From the NCBI RefSeq assembly GCF_003390865.1, contig NZ_QMEJ01000003.1, positions 372,001 to 436,000 of the forward strand: a DNA stretch of 64,000 bases. Reading direction: 5' to 3'. The position numbers were made by a program, and so were the translations under genes. This document shows, one piece after another, positions 45,712 to 55,457 of the stretch. Under the pieces are notes generated by a model. It saw only the letters and a program-made list of their open reading frames with translations. It had not been told where the DNA came from and made no database searches. Source of the stretch: Tropicimonas sp. IMCC34011 (GTDB lineage Bacteria; Pseudomonadota; Alphaproteobacteria; Rhodobacterales; Rhodobacteraceae). The stretch's first letter is position 1. Every line of letters starts with the position of its first letter.

Positions 45712-47321
45712 GCGATCACGGGGCTGAGCGCGCCGTCCTCACGGTTCGGGATCTGCGCATCGCGTTCTCGCAGGACGGACGGCAGATCGATGCGGTAAAG
45801 GGCGTCTCCTTCGAGGTGGGCCGGGGCGAGACCGTCGCGCTCGTGGGCGAAAGCGGGTCGGGCAAGTCCGTCACGGCGCTTTCGACGGTCGCGCTTCTGG
45901 GAGAGAACGCGTCCGTCAGCGGCTCGGTGAGCTACGAGGGCACCGAGATGATCGGCGCTCCCGAGAAGGACCTGCGCCGGGTCCGCGGCAATGACATCAG
46001 CTTCATCTTCCAGGAGCCGATGACCTCCCTGAACCCGCTTCATACGCTGGAGAAACAGCTTCTCGAATCGCTTGCGCTCCACCAGGGCCTGACGGGAGAG
46101 AAGGCGAAGGCGCGAGTGATCGACCTTCTAAAAAGAGTCGGTATCCGCGACGTCGAAGAGCGACTGGGAGCCTATCCGCACCAGCTCTCCGGCGGTCAAC
46201 GACAGCGCGTGATGATCGCCATGGCGCTGGCGAACGGCCCGGACCTGCTCATCGCCGACGAGCCGACAACGGCGCTCGACGTGACGATCCAGGCCCAGAT
46301 TCTCGAGCTTCTTGCAGAGCTGAAGGATGCGGAGGGCATGTCCCTTCTGTTCATCACGCACGACCTCGGCATTGTCCGCCGCATTGCCGACCGGGTCTGC
46401 GTGATGAAGGACGGGGAGATCGTCGAGACGGGACGCACGGAGGAGATCTTCGCCGATCCCAAGCACCCCTATACCCGAAAGCTGCTGAACGCGGAGCCGT
46501 CCGGCCGCGCGCCCGCCATGCCGGAGGACGGCGAGACCATCGTGGAGACGGAAGGGCTCCGGGTCTGGTTTCCGATCCAGCGGGGCTTCATGAAGAAGAC
46601 CGTCGGCCATGTGAAGGCGGTGAACGACGCGACGCTGTCCATCCGGGAGGGGCAGACCGTGGGCGTCGTCGGCGAAAGCGGCTCCGGCAAGACGACGCTG
46701 GCGCTCGCGATCATGCGGCTGATCTCGTCGGACGGGCCGATCCTCTTTTTGGGACAGGACGTTCAGGGCTGGAAATCGAAGGAAATCCGACGGCTCCGGA
46801 GGGACATGCAGATCGTCTTCCAAGACCCCTACGGCTCCCTCTCCCCGCGGATGACGGTGGAGCAGATCGTGGCGGAGGGCCTCGGCGTCCACGACATGCA
46901 CGAGCGCCGCGACCGGCGCGAGATGGTGGCCGAGATGCTTGCCGAGGTCGGTCTCGATCCGGCGACGATGCATCGCTACCCGCATGAATTCTCGGGTGGC
47001 CAGCGTCAGCGAATCGCCATCGCCCGCGCCATGATCCTGCGCCCGCGCCTCGTCGTTCTCGATGAACCGACGAGCGCGCTCGACATGACGGTTCAGGTGC
47101 AGATCGTGGACCTGCTGCGGCGGCTGCAGGTGAAGTACAAGCTGGCCTATCTCTTCATCAGCCACGACCTCCGCGTCATTCGTGCCCTGAGCCACCACGT
47201 GATGGTCATGAAGCAGGGAGACGTGGTGGAATCGGGGCCGGCCGAGCAGGTCTTCGCCGCGCCGAAATCCGATTACACCCGTGCTTTGATGGCCGCTGCG
47301 CTCAATCTGAACGACGCTTGA
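45708..47321 (+). CDS. yejF: Dual ABC ATPase YejF
   Basis: 537 residues with two complete nucleotide-binding domains. First: [31 protein letters not shown]. Second: [32 protein letters not shown]. This duplicated layout is specific for YejF/DppDF fusions. ATG 45708 overlaps the yejE stop by 4 bases. Ends before a bidirectional terminator. Confidence 0.95.
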   Translation: MSDHGAERAVLTVRDLRIAFSQDGRQIDAVKGVSFEVGRGETVALVGESGSGKSVTALSTVALLGENASVSGSVSYEGTEMIGAPEKDLRRVRGNDISFIFQEPMTSLNPLHTLEKQLLESLALHQGLTGEKAKARVIDLLKRVGIRDVEERLGAYPHQLSGGQRQRVMIAMALANGPDLLIADEPTTALDVTIQAQILELLAELKDAEGMSLLFITHDLGIVRRIADRVCVMKDGEIVETGRTEEIFADPKHPYTRKLLNAEPSGRAPAMPEDGETIVETEGLRVWFPIQRGFMKKTVGHVKAVNDATLSIREGQTVGVVGESGSGKTTLALAIMRLISSDGPILFLGQDVQGWKSKEIRRLRRDMQIVFQDPYGSLSPRMTVEQIVAEGLGVHDMHERRDRREMVAEMLAEVGLDPATMHRYPHEFSGGQRQRIAIARAMILRPRLVVLDEPTSALDMTVQVQIVDLLRRLQVKYKLAYLFISHDLRVIRALSHHVMVMKQGDVVESGPAEQVFAAPKSDYTRALMAAALNLNDA

Positions 47322-47428
47322 GATCCTCCCGGGTGCGCCCCCGCGGCGCGGCGGGCGCAGGGCAGGCGCGGGGTTTGCCGGCCGCGAAACCGCTTCCAGC
47401 CACGCCCGGACCCGTTGGGCAGACATGA

Positions 47429-47454
47429 AAAAGGCGCCCGCAGGGGCGCCTTTT
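47429..47454. terminator. Bidirectional terminator between yejF and the carboxypeptidase gene
   Basis: Perfect 11-bp stem AAAAGGCGCCC/GGGCGCCTTTT (47429-47439 with 47444-47454), loop GCAG. It gives a T-tract on both strands, suited to the convergent genes. Confidence 0.93.
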
Positions 47455-47476
47455 CACTGCACGGAATGTTCCGCTC

Positions 47477-49261
47477 TCAGCCCGGACTGACGGTCGAGCA
47501 ATCGGAGCCGCGGGCCTGGAGGCGGGCGCAGGCGGCGGCGGCCTGGTCCTGCGTGAGCCCCATGAAGGTGGCGTCATAGCCTGTCGCGCGCTGGTTCACC
47601 TTGCGCAGGGATCCATCGAGCGTCTCGACTTCGCGAAGCGCGGTCTTCAGCAGGACCTTCTCCGCCTCGAAGCGCGAATTGTACTGCCCGACCGAGATGC
47701 CCCAATGGCGCCCTCCGGAGGTGGAGGCGCGGACCACGACTTCGGGGCGCGGCGCGGGAGCGGGAATGGAGGCCTGCTGCGGCTCCGCCGCCTCAGCGAC
47801 GGCGAAGTCCAGAACGCGGGGGCGGGATTTCGGGACGACGGTAGCGTCCGCGGGCGCCACGCCAGTATCTTTTGCATCGCTTGCGGCCCCGCCGCCCATT
47901 GCCGCGACGACCAGATCCTCAACATTGGCGCCGATCTCGGGAGCCTCCGCCCCCGGTAGAGGCTTGCCGGAGGCGGTGAGTGCCATCTCCGCGCCGTCCT
48001 CGGGCTTCGCGGCTCCGTCACCTGCGATCATCCCCGCCACCTCTTCGGTGGAGGCGGTATCGGCCACGGCGATGGCGTCCTCCATCTCCTCGCGGACCTC
48101 GACGGGGCTCGGTTCCGGCCGGATGCCCGCGAGGGAGACGCCGCCAGGCAGGGGCGCCTCGGCGCTGGTGTCCTCGAGCTTTTCCGCACCGGCGACGAGA
48201 GAGGCGATCTGTTCTGCCTGATCATCCGTCGCGAGGGCGACGGCCTCCGCCACGCCGTCCTGCAGGGCGACGATCATGCCTTCGGGCACCTGGGGTCTCG
48301 GGCGTCCGTTCGGGCGGGGCGAGCGATTTACGAGACCGCTGACCCGCAGCGTCTTGCCCGCGGTGGAGCCGGGCGTTCCGGGCAGGCTATCGTAATCGGG
48401 GGCAGACGGCCGCGCGAGCTGGACGGCGCCGGGAGCCTGGCTGAAGCCGAGATTCATCAGCTCTGCCACCCGATCGTTCCGCGTCGCCGTGGACCGACCG
48501 CCGAAGACGGTGGTGATGATTCGCTTGCCGTCCCGCTCGGCGGAGGCGACGAGGTTGAAGCCGGCGGCGCGGGTGTAGCCCGTCTTGATCCCGTCGGCCC
48601 CGGCATAGTCGCGCAGGAAGCGGCGGTTCGTATGAGCCACCGTGCGGACCTTCGCATCCGCGGTGATACGGGAGAACAGGTTGTAGTATTGCGGGTAGTC
48701 GTAGAACAGATGCCGCCCCATCGTGGTCATGTCCCGCGCGGTGGAGAGGTGGCCCTCCTCGGTCAGGCCGTGGGCGTTCTTGAACGTCGTCCGGGTCATC
48801 CCGAGGGCCTGTGCGGTGCGGTTCATCCGGCGGGCGAAGGCCGCTTCGGACCCCTCGATCGCCTCCCCGATCGCCGTCGCCGCATCGTTGGCGGATTTCA
48901 CGGCCGCGGCGCGGATCAGGTAGCGAAGTTCGATCTTCTGCCCGGCCACGAGACCGAGCTTCGATGGCTCTTCCGACGCAGCCTTCTTCGAGATGAGGAC
49001 CTGCGAATCCAGCCCGATCTCGCCCCGCGTGATCGCCTCGAAGGCGATGTAGAGCGTCATCATCTTGGTAAGCGAGGCCGGGTGCAGCCTCGTATCGGCG
49101 TTCTCCTGATGGAGGACCTGACCTGTCCGCGCATCGATCACGAAGTCTGCGTAGGGTGCTGCGCCGGCCCGGAGCGTGGCGCCGAAGGTCACCAACAGGA
49201 TCAGTGCAGCCACAAAGGGGAGAGTGAGGGCGTTATGCCCCCGTTCGCGGTATTTCGCCAC
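47477..49261 (-). CDS. D-alanyl-D-alanine carboxypeptidase with C-terminal SPOR domain
   Basis: 594 residues. Signal segment at 11-35. Penicillin-binding motifs SLTK (63-66), SAN (VKSANDAA) and KTG (DGIKTGYT) define an S11 carboxypeptidase that trims D-Ala from stem peptides. After ~290 residues comes a long acidic, low-complexity linker (~200 residues, EDAIAVADTASTEEVAG...) and a SPOR domain (WGISVGQYNSRFEAEKVLLKTAL) that binds denuded glycan at the septum. Typical of Rhodobacterales DacC-like enzymes. Confidence 0.92.
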   Translation of the reverse strand: MAKYRERGHNALTLPFVAALILLVTFGATLRAGAAPYADFVIDARTGQVLHQENADTRLHPASLTKMMTLYIAFEAITRGEIGLDSQVLISKKAASEEPSKLGLVAGQKIELRYLIRAAAVKSANDAATAIGEAIEGSEAAFARRMNRTAQALGMTRTTFKNAHGLTEEGHLSTARDMTTMGRHLFYDYPQYYNLFSRITADAKVRTVAHTNRRFLRDYAGADGIKTGYTRAAGFNLVASAERDGKRIITTVFGGRSTATRNDRVAELMNLGFSQAPGAVQLARPSAPDYDSLPGTPGSTAGKTLRVSGLVNRSPRPNGRPRPQVPEGMIVALQDGVAEAVALATDDQAEQIASLVAGAEKLEDTSAEAPLPGGVSLAGIRPEPSPVEVREEMEDAIAVADTASTEEVAGMIAGDGAAKPEDGAEMALTASGKPLPGAEAPEIGANVEDLVVAAMGGGAASDAKDTGVAPADATVVPKSRPRVLDFAVAEAAEPQQASIPAPAPRPEVVVRASTSGGRHWGISVGQYNSRFEAEKVLLKTALREVETLDGSLRKVNQRATGYDATFMGLTQDQAAAACARLQARGSDCSTVSPG

Positions 49262-49455
49262 GGTACTGCCTCATCTGCCTCGCGTCGCCCCGGTTATGTC
49301 TCCGAGTGTCGACTCTTATGATTTACATGACGCTAACACGTAATCGATAACGCGAAAAGCCAGCTTTTTCATGGTCGTCGCAGAAAGAGTTCATGTGGAC
49401 AAAAAGCGAGGCGCCGCAATTGCTTCGCTCGATGAAGCCGCCTCTAGGGAGGCAT

Positions 49456-50175
49456 TCAGACGCCGGATGCGGTCCCTTCATCCAGCTGCTCGAGGAGCGC
49501 CGGAAGGCCACCGAGATCGGCCAGCTCATGGAATCGGGGCTGCGGCTCGGGGTGCTCGGCATGCTCCAGCGCCCATTTCAGATCGAAGGGGACATGGGCG
49601 GCATGGGCGCCCGCCGCGAGGGCGGGAAGGATGTCCGACTTGACCGAGTTGCCGACCATGATCGAGCGGGCGGCACCATCGCCCCGTTCGTCGAATATCC
49701 GGGCGTAGACCTGCGGCGTCTTCTCGGACACGATCTCCACACCGGCGAAGAGGTCCCCGAGGCCCGATTGCGCCAGCTTGCGTTCCTGGTCGAGAAGATC
49801 GCCCTTGGTCACGAGGATGGCGCGGCGGCTGCCGGCGACCTCTTCCACAGCGGTGCGGGCATGCGGGAGCAGCTCGATCGGATGCTCCAGCATCTCGTGA
49901 CCGATCTCGAGGATCTGGCGGATCACACTGGCGGGGAGCTTGGCGTCGGTGACCTCGATGGCGGTTTCGACCATCGTCAGCAAGAATGCCTTGATGCCGT
50001 AGCCGTAGCGCCCGAGGTTGCGGTATTCGGCGGCGAGAAGGCGCTCGTCGAGATGCTCGCGACCGGCATAATCGACCAGAAGCTCGGCGAACCGGTCCTG
50101 CGTGATCGCAAAGAATCGCTCGTTGTGCCAAAGCGTGTCGTCGGCGTCGAAGCCGACAGTCGTGATCGCGGGCAA
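49456..50175 (-). CDS. HAD-family hydrolase
   Basis: About 239 residues. HAD motif I is [12 protein letters not shown] (nucleophile D10, D12), motif II VTKGD, motif III Lys in EKTP and motif [16 protein letters not shown] small-molecule phosphatase; substrate unknown. There is no ATG near the fold's start: I choose TTG 50175, with GAGAGG 9 bases upstream. A GTG at 50265 is possible but would reach into the clpS control region. Confidence 0.82.
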   Translation of the reverse strand: MPAITTVGFDADDTLWHNERFFAITQDRFAELLVDYAGREHLDERLLAAEYRNLGRYGYGIKAFLLTMVETAIEVTDAKLPASVIRQILEIGHEMLEHPIELLPHARTAVEEVAGSRRAILVTKGDLLDQERKLAQSGLGDLFAGVEIVSEKTPQVYARIFDERGDGAARSIMVGNSVKSDILPALAAGAHAAHVPFDLKWALEHAEHPEPQPRFHELADLGGLPALLEQLDEGTASGV

Positions 50176-50300
50176 GGGTGGCAGCCTCTCGTTCCGTGTC
50201 TTGCCCTTTTCAGGGCGGGCGGGACGCTTATATAACCGCCCCTGACCCCCCGAACCACCCGCCACCCGACCGGAGCTCAGTCGACGTGACAGATTGGACG

Positions 50301-50627
50301 ATGACGGATCCTGACGACGGTCCCCCCGACGGCGATGCCGCCGTGGTGACGAAGACCAGGCCGAAGACGCAGAAGCCGCCGCTCTACAAGGTGCTGCTGC
50401 TGAATGACGACTACACGCCGATGGAATTCGTCGTTCACGTGCTGGAGCGGTTCTTCGGCATGTCCCACGCGCAGTCCTTCGAGATCATGCTGGTGGTCCA
50501 CAAGCGCGGCGTCGCCGTGGTGGGCGTGTTCAGTCACGAGATCGCTGAGACGAAGGTCGCGCAGGTGATGGACTTTGCCCGCCGCCATCAGCATCCGCTC
50601 CAGTGCACGATGGAGAAGGAGGAGTAA
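50301..50627 (+). CDS. clpS: ATP-dependent Clp protease adaptor ClpS
   Basis: 108 residues. [27 protein letters not shown], then [23 protein letters not shown] and [11 protein letters not shown]: all ClpS landmarks, including the N-degron pocket residues D-D-Y-T and the Met/His set. It hands N-end-rule substrates to ClpAP. ATG 50301; an in-frame GTG at 50286 is possible. clpA is not adjacent. Divergent from the HAD gene. Confidence 0.94.
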   Translation: MTDPDDGPPDGDAAVVTKTRPKTQKPPLYKVLLLNDDYTPMEFVVHVLERFFGMSHAQSFEIMLVVHKRGVAVVGVFSHEIAETKVAQVMDFARRHQHPLQCTMEKEE

Positions 50628-50652
50628 GGCTCCTTGAAATCTCCCCCGAGTG

Positions 50653-51426
50653 TCAGCGGAGCCGCGCGAGGGCCTCGGCGTGAAGGGCAGGCGGCGCGGC
50701 GACGACGCCATCCGTGAAGCGCTGCGGCGTGTTGAAGCTCAGGGGCCGTCCGGATCGGTCGGTCACCAGGGCCCCTGCTTCCGAGGCGATGAGCGTGCCT
50801 GCGGCAATGTCCCACTCCCACGTCTCGCGCAGCGTCATCATCGCATCGAACCGCCCCTCGCCAACGAGGGACATCCGGTACGCCAGCGAGGTCCGGAAAT
50901 GCCGCCGCATGGCGGGGACCTCGCCGCTCCAGACGTCATCCTTCAGAGCCTGGCCCGCAGCGAGGACATGCGCCCCGTCGAGGGCGTCGCGGCGGCTGAC
51001 GCGGATGGGCCGACCGTCCAGGGTCGCGCCGTCTCCGCGGCTGGCGCTATAGAGCGTCTCCTTGGCGGGGAGATAGACGACACCGGCCACCGGAGCGCCG
51101 TCCTCGATCACGGCAATGGATATGGACCACGCCGTCTCCCCCTTCATGAAGGCGCGTGTGCCGTCGATGGGATCGACGATGAAGATGCGGCTGCGGGACA
51201 GTCGGTCCTCGTCGTCCGCGGTCTCTTCGGACAGCCAGCCGTATCCCTCGCGGCCGCCGAGCAGGCGCTCCTTGAGGAACGCGTCGACGGCAAGGTCCGC
51301 CTCCGTCACGGGGCCCTGATCGTCGTCCTTTTCCCAGACCTGCGGGTCGCCGCGAAAATGCGTGAGCGCGATGCGCCCGGCCTCCCGCGCGGCCTCGGCG
51401 ATGAAATCGAGGTCACTCACCGGCAA
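50653..51426 (-). CDS. 3'(2'),5'-bisphosphate nucleotidase / inositol monophosphatase family (CysQ-like)
   Basis: 257 residues. Metal-site motifs LSEETADD, DPIDGTRAF and WEWDIAAGTLIASEAGA identify the lithium-sensitive phosphatase fold. The short length and DPIDGT context suit CysQ (removes PAP) or an inositol/histidinol phosphatase. Given the PAPS-using sulfotransferase elsewhere in the window, PAP removal is plausible. Overlaps pmbA by 14 bases. Confidence 0.85.
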   Translation of the reverse strand: MPVSDLDFIAEAAREAGRIALTHFRGDPQVWEKDDDQGPVTEADLAVDAFLKERLLGGREGYGWLSEETADDEDRLSRSRIFIVDPIDGTRAFMKGETAWSISIAVIEDGAPVAGVVYLPAKETLYSASRGDGATLDGRPIRVSRRDALDGAHVLAAGQALKDDVWSGEVPAMRRHFRTSLAYRMSLVGEGRFDAMMTLRETWEWDIAAGTLIASEAGALVTDRSGRPLSFNTPQRFTDGVVAAPPALHAEALARLR

Positions 51427-52759
51427 GCGTCATCCCTTCCACGAGGAGCGACGGCACCACGCGGGAGAGCCAGGGGCGGGCGTCGTTCGCCGGTGTGAGG
51501 CCGAGGAGCATGTCCCTTAGATTGCCCGCGATGGTGCATTCGTTGACCGGATAGGCGATCTCGCCGTTCTCGATCCAGAAGCCCGAGGCCCCGCGGGAAT
51601 AGTCGCCGTTGTTGGGATTGATGGTGGAGCCGAGCAGCGAGGTGACGAGGAATCCCGTCCCCATGTCCCGCATCAGCTCCTCGCGGCTTTTCGTGCCCTG
51701 CGACAGGGTCACGTTGCCGGCGGAGGGGGCAGGGGCGCCGGCAGGGGACCGGGACGCGCTGGCGGTGCTTTCCAGCCCCAGCTTGCGGGCGCTCGCTAGA
51801 TCGAGAATCCAGCTTTGGAGAATTCCGTCCGAGACGAGCTCCCGTTTCCGCGTGGGCAGTCCCTCGGCGTCGAAGAGCCGCGCGCCGCCGGTGCGGGGGC
51901 GATGCGGCTCCTCGGTGAGGGTAAGGCCGGCGGGCAGGACCTGCTTGCCCATCGCGTCCGACAGCCAGCTTGCCCCGCGCACGATGGCGGTGCCGTTGAT
52001 CGCCGACAAAAGATGCCCGATCAGCCCCGAGGAGATGCGTTCATCGTAGAGCACGGGGTAGGCGCCGGTCTTCGGGCGGCGGGCACCAGCACGGGCGAGT
52101 GTGCGCTCGGCTGCAATGCGGCCGACCTCCGCGGGGCTCGGCATGTCCGCGCGGTGCGTGCGGCTCTCCCCGTAATAGTCGCGTTCCATCTTCGTGCCCT
52201 CGCCGGTGATCGCGACGGCGTAGAGGCTGTAATCGCTGCGGGTGTAGCCGCCCGAAAAGCCGTTCGTGGCGGCGAGGTGGAGACGGCGGCGGGCGTATCC
52301 CGCGCCGACGCTGTCCATCATCGAGATGCCGTCATGGGCGAGGGCGGCGGCCTCGGTCTCCAGCGCATCCCGCTCCAGCGCGGCGGGGTCCGGATCGTCG
52401 CCCGGATCGTCGAGCTCGAGGCCCGCCGCATCCCGGCACTCGGACAGCTGCTCGGCAGGCGCGAGGCCGACGCCGGGATCCTCCGGCGCTTCCTTCGCCA
52501 TGGCCACGGCGCGGGTCGCCATCTCCTCAAGCGTTTCGGGGCGCGTATCGGAGGCGGCCACGGTTGCCTGCCGTTGACCGAGGATCACGCGCAGGCCGAG
52601 GTCGATGGCCTCCGAGCGCTCGGCATGTTCCAGGGCACCGCCGCGCACGTCCACATCCAGCGAGGTGCCTGCAACGGCGATCGCGTCAGCGTCGTCCGCG
52701 CCGGCCTTGCGGGCGGCATCGAGAAGCGCGGCCGTCAGCGGCTCGAGGGACTGGTCCAT
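51413..52759 (-). CDS. pmbA: TldD/PmbA-family metalloprotease homologue PmbA
   Basis: 448 residues. GGALEHAERSEAIDLGLRVILGQRQATVAASD and the C-terminal NPNNGDYSRGASGFWIENGEIAYPVNE are PmbA/TldE signatures. In TldD/E the HExxxH of TldD is catalytic; the TldE-type partner lacks it, and none is seen here. tldD is not in the window. ATG 52759 is used; upstream in-frame residues to 52822 lack support. Confidence 0.92.
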   Translation of the reverse strand: MDQSLEPLTAALLDAARKAGADDADAIAVAGTSLDVDVRGGALEHAERSEAIDLGLRVILGQRQATVAASDTRPETLEEMATRAVAMAKEAPEDPGVGLAPAEQLSECRDAAGLELDDPGDDPDPAALERDALETEAAALAHDGISMMDSVGAGYARRRLHLAATNGFSGGYTRSDYSLYAVAITGEGTKMERDYYGESRTHRADMPSPAEVGRIAAERTLARAGARRPKTGAYPVLYDERISSGLIGHLLSAINGTAIVRGASWLSDAMGKQVLPAGLTLTEEPHRPRTGGARLFDAEGLPTRKRELVSDGILQSWILDLASARKLGLESTASASRSPAGAPAPSAGNVTLSQGTKSREELMRDMGTGFLVTSLLGSTINPNNGDYSRGASGFWIENGEIAYPVNECTIAGNLRDMLLGLTPANDARPWLSRVVPSLLVEGMTLAGE

Positions 52760-52855
52760 GAGGCTCTCCGGGATCGTTCTGGCGATACCCCCCGAGCTAA
52801 GCGCCGCGGCGTCCGAGGGCAAGCGGGGCCAACGGCGCGGCCCCGCTCCTTCGGA

Positions 52856-53557
52856 TCAGCCCTCGGCGGGCGGGGTGTTCCGGCCGCGCTCCACCGCCGG
52901 ACGGTTGAAGAAGCGTTCGACGTAGTCCTTCACCTTCGGAAACTCGTCCCAGCCCACGGCGTCCTTCGCGTCGTAGAACCCGAACACGTTGAGCCACGGT
53001 GCGAGGGCGATATCGGCGATGGTATAGGGCCCGACGATCCAGTCGCGGCCATCGAGCTGCCCCTCGACCACGTTCAGCAGGCGCCGGGACTCGTTGATGT
53101 AGCGCTCGCGGGGGCGGGGATCCTCGATCTCCTTGCCGCCATGGGCATAGAAGTAGCCGAGCTGGCCGAACATCGGCCCGACGCCGCCCATCTGGAACAT
53201 CAGCCACTGCATCGTGTGATAGCGGTCCGCCTCGGTCGTGCCGAGAAGCTTCTTCGTCTTCTCCGCCAGATAGAGGAGAATCGCGCCGCTTTCGAAGAGG
53301 CCGATCGGCTCGCCGTGCGGGCCGTCGGGATCGATGATCGCCGGGATCTTGTTGTTTGGGTTGAGGGACAGGAAGGCGTCGCTCTTGACGTCTTCGTCCT
53401 TCAGCGTGACCCGGTGCGCCTCATAGGGCAGGGACAATTCCTCGAGCGCGATCGAGGCCTTCTGCCCGTTCGGCGTGGGGAAGGAATAGAGCTGGATGAC
53501 GCTCGGATCCTTCGCGGGCCAGCGGGTGGTGATCGGGAATGAACTGAGGTCTGCCAT
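52856..53557 (-). CDS. Glutathione S-transferase, Nu-class (YfcG/YghU-like)
   Basis: 233 residues. The N-terminal thioredoxin-like domain has [16 protein letters not shown] (TPNGxK near 28-33) and [14 protein letters not shown] (ES for glutathione); the helical C-terminal domain has [15 protein letters not shown] and [12 protein letters not shown]. These features define Nu-class GSTs, which act as glutathione/disulfide reductases. Confidence 0.9.
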   Translation of the reverse strand: MADLSSFPITTRWPAKDPSVIQLYSFPTPNGQKASIALEELSLPYEAHRVTLKDEDVKSDAFLSLNPNNKIPAIIDPDGPHGEPIGLFESGAILLYLAEKTKKLLGTTEADRYHTMQWLMFQMGGVGPMFGQLGYFYAHGGKEIEDPRPRERYINESRRLLNVVEGQLDGRDWIVGPYTIADIALAPWLNVFGFYDAKDAVGWDEFPKVKDYVERFFNRPAVERGRNTPPAEG

Positions 53558-53703
53558 TGGCGGGTGCTTTCCGTTTACTGTCTCTGTGCGCCCAAGATAA
53601 TGCGGTCGCGGCGGAGGAAACCCCCCGAGGGCGCGCGCGAGTGGTGTGCCCTAGCGCGCGAACCGGGGGGCATTGGCGCCCGAGAGACAGACAAGGCAGG
53701 GAC

Positions 53704-54150
53704 ATGCTGACAGAATTTCGCAACTTCATCGCCCGCGGCAACGTGATGGACATGGCCGTGGGCATCATCGTCGGCGCGGCCTTCACCGCGATCGTGACGT
53801 CGCTCGTGGGGGATCTGATCAATCCGTTCATCGGCCTCTTCACCGGGGGGATCGATTTCACGGGCATGTTCTACGTGCTCGGTCCGACCGACTATGCCAG
53901 CCTCGAGGAGGCCCGCGCCTCGGGCGATCCGGTCTTCGCATACGGGGCCTTCGTGATGGCGGTGATCAACTTCCTGATCGTCGCCTTCGTTGTGTTCATG
54001 CTGGTGAAGCTGGTGAACCGGGTGAAGGACGCGGCGATGCGCGAAGAGGTGGAAGCCGAGCCGAGCGTTCCGCCGGCCGATCCCGGCCCGACCGAGCGGC
54101 AGCTCCTGATCGAGATCCGGGACGCGCTTCTGGAGCGACCGAAGGCCTGA
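53704..54150 (+). CDS. mscL: Large-conductance mechanosensitive channel
   Basis: 148 residues. [31 protein letters not shown] gives the N-terminal amphipathic helix and TM1; TM2 is [21 protein letters not shown]; a cytoplasmic helix ends with [14 protein letters not shown]. Releases solutes at hypo-osmotic shock. AAGGCAGGG precedes ATG 53704. Confidence 0.96.
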   Translation: MLTEFRNFIARGNVMDMAVGIIVGAAFTAIVTSLVGDLINPFIGLFTGGIDFTGMFYVLGPTDYASLEEARASGDPVFAYGAFVMAVINFLIVAFVVFMLVKLVNRVKDAAMREEVEAEPSVPPADPGPTERQLLIEIRDALLERPKA

Positions 54151-54190
54151 CGCCCCTGCGGGAGCGCGCAACGCGCTCCACCGAACAAGC

Positions 54191-54220
54191 AAAACCCCCG
54201 CCCGGATGTCCCGGCGGGGG
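54191..54220 (-). terminator. Terminator of rpsU
   Basis: Stem CCCCCGCC/GGCGGGGG (54195-54202 with 54213-54220); on the minus strand it is followed by TTTT (54194-54191). It is 58 bases after the rpsU stop. Confidence 0.82.
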
Positions 54221-54277
54221 CTTCGATTCGAACGTCGCGACCAATTGCTCGAGCCGCGGACTGGCCTCAGCCAGGGA

Positions 54278-54484
54278 TCAGAGCATCCCTTCGCGCTGAG
54301 CCTTCTTCCGGGCGAGCTTGCGGGCGCGGCGAATCGCCTCGGCCTTCTCACGCGCCTTTTTCTCCGAGGGTTTCTCGAAGTGCTGGCGCAATTTCATCTC
54401 GCGAAAGACGCCTTCGCGCTGAAGCTTCTTCTTCAGGGCACGGAGAGCCTGATCAACGTTGTTGTCGCGGACACTGACCTGCAT
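54278..54484 (-). CDS. rpsU: 30S ribosomal protein bS21
   Basis: 68 residues. [31 protein letters not shown] is the bS21 start and the rest is a basic helix ([17 protein letters not shown]). bS21 contacts the 16S 3' end/anti-SD region. SD is AAAGGTGG, 9 bases from ATG 54484. Its leader contains CCACCTCCT, complementary to this SD and identical to the 16S tail core. Confidence 0.96.
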   Translation of the reverse strand: MQVSVRDNNVDQALRALKKKLQREGVFREMKLRQHFEKPSEKKAREKAEAIRRARKLARKKAQREGML

Positions 54485-54534
54485 GTGGGTGTCACCACCT
54501 TTCCAGTTAGCGTTTCATTCTTGCAGGAGGTGGC

Positions 54535-54563
54535 CATATAGCAATGCCGCTTTAGCTTGTCCA
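54535..54563 (-). promoter_or_regulatory. Sigma70-type promoter of rpsU
   Basis: TGGACA (54563-54558), spacer 17, TATATG (54540-54535) on the minus strand. Start expected near 54528. Confidence 0.6.
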
Positions 54564-54599
54564 CTGCGCGTTGAACGAAGACCGACGAAAGGGCCCTCC

Positions 54600-55457
54600 A
54601 TGATTGCCGACCCAGCCACCACCGGACATGCCGACCCGACCGAGACGCAGCTGCTCGACGCCGCGCTTCGTCATGTTGCCTTCGACGGGTGGTCGGAGCG
54701 GACGCTGAGGGCCGCCTGCCGCGAGACCGGCATCTCCGAGAGCCTCGCCCGCTCGATCTTTCCGCGCGGCGCGGTGGACCTCGCGATCGCCTTTCACAAA
54801 AGGGGTGACGCGCAGATGGTCGAGCGTCTGCGGACGACCGACATGACCGGCCTGCGCTTTCGCGACAAGATCAGCGCTGCCGTGCGCATCCGTCTCGAGG
54901 TCGCCGGCAGCAAGGAAGCGGTGCGCCGCGGCGCGACGCTCTTCTCCCTGCCGCAATACGCCCCCGACGGCGCGAAGGCGCTCTGGTCGACGGCGGATGC
55001 GATCTGGACGGCGCTCGGCGACACGTCCGACGATCTGAACTGGTACACCAAGCGCACGACCCTCGCCGGGGTCTACGGCTCGACGCTGCTGATGTGGCTC
55101 GGGGACGATTCGCTCGGCTCGTCGGATACCTGGGCCTTTCTCGATCGCCGGATCGGCAACGTGATGCAGTTCGAGAAGGTGAAATCCCGCCTGCGCGAGG
55201 CGCCCTTCCTGAAGCCCTTCACCGCCGGACCGGAATGGCTCTTCGGACGGGTGCGGGCGCCGATGCGGAACATGGAAGAGATGATGCCGGGCCGCTGGAG
55301 CCCGCCGCCAGCACCGGGCGCGGGGATGCCTCCGGCGGGCTCGGAGGCAAGCTCCCCCGACCCTGCCGCGGGTCCGCGTCCCGGCCCGGTTGGGCCGGCT
55401 GAGACGTCCGGCGATGCCGGTAGCGGCCCCCGCCCCGGACCGGTGGGGCCCGCGTGA
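54600..55457 (+). CDS. COQ9-family ubiquinone biosynthesis protein
   Basis: 285 residues. TetR-like N-terminal helices (LLDAALRHVAFDGWSERTLRAACRETGISESLARSIFP) and the lipid-binding core (YTKRTTLAGVYGSTLLMWL, TWAFLDRRIGNVMQFEK) match COQ9 (TIGR02396-type). Binds isoprene lipids and helps COQ7-type hydroxylation. The C-terminal ~55 residues are a Pro/Gly tail with the decapeptide GPRPGPVGPA twice. Stop overlaps the next start (TGATG). Confidence 0.9.
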   Translation: MIADPATTGHADPTETQLLDAALRHVAFDGWSERTLRAACRETGISESLARSIFPRGAVDLAIAFHKRGDAQMVERLRTTDMTGLRFRDKISAAVRIRLEVAGSKEAVRRGATLFSLPQYAPDGAKALWSTADAIWTALGDTSDDLNWYTKRTTLAGVYGSTLLMWLGDDSLGSSDTWAFLDRRIGNVMQFEKVKSRLREAPFLKPFTAGPEWLFGRVRAPMRNMEEMMPGRWSPPPAPGAGMPPAGSEASSPDPAAGPRPGPVGPAETSGDAGSGPRPGPVGPA

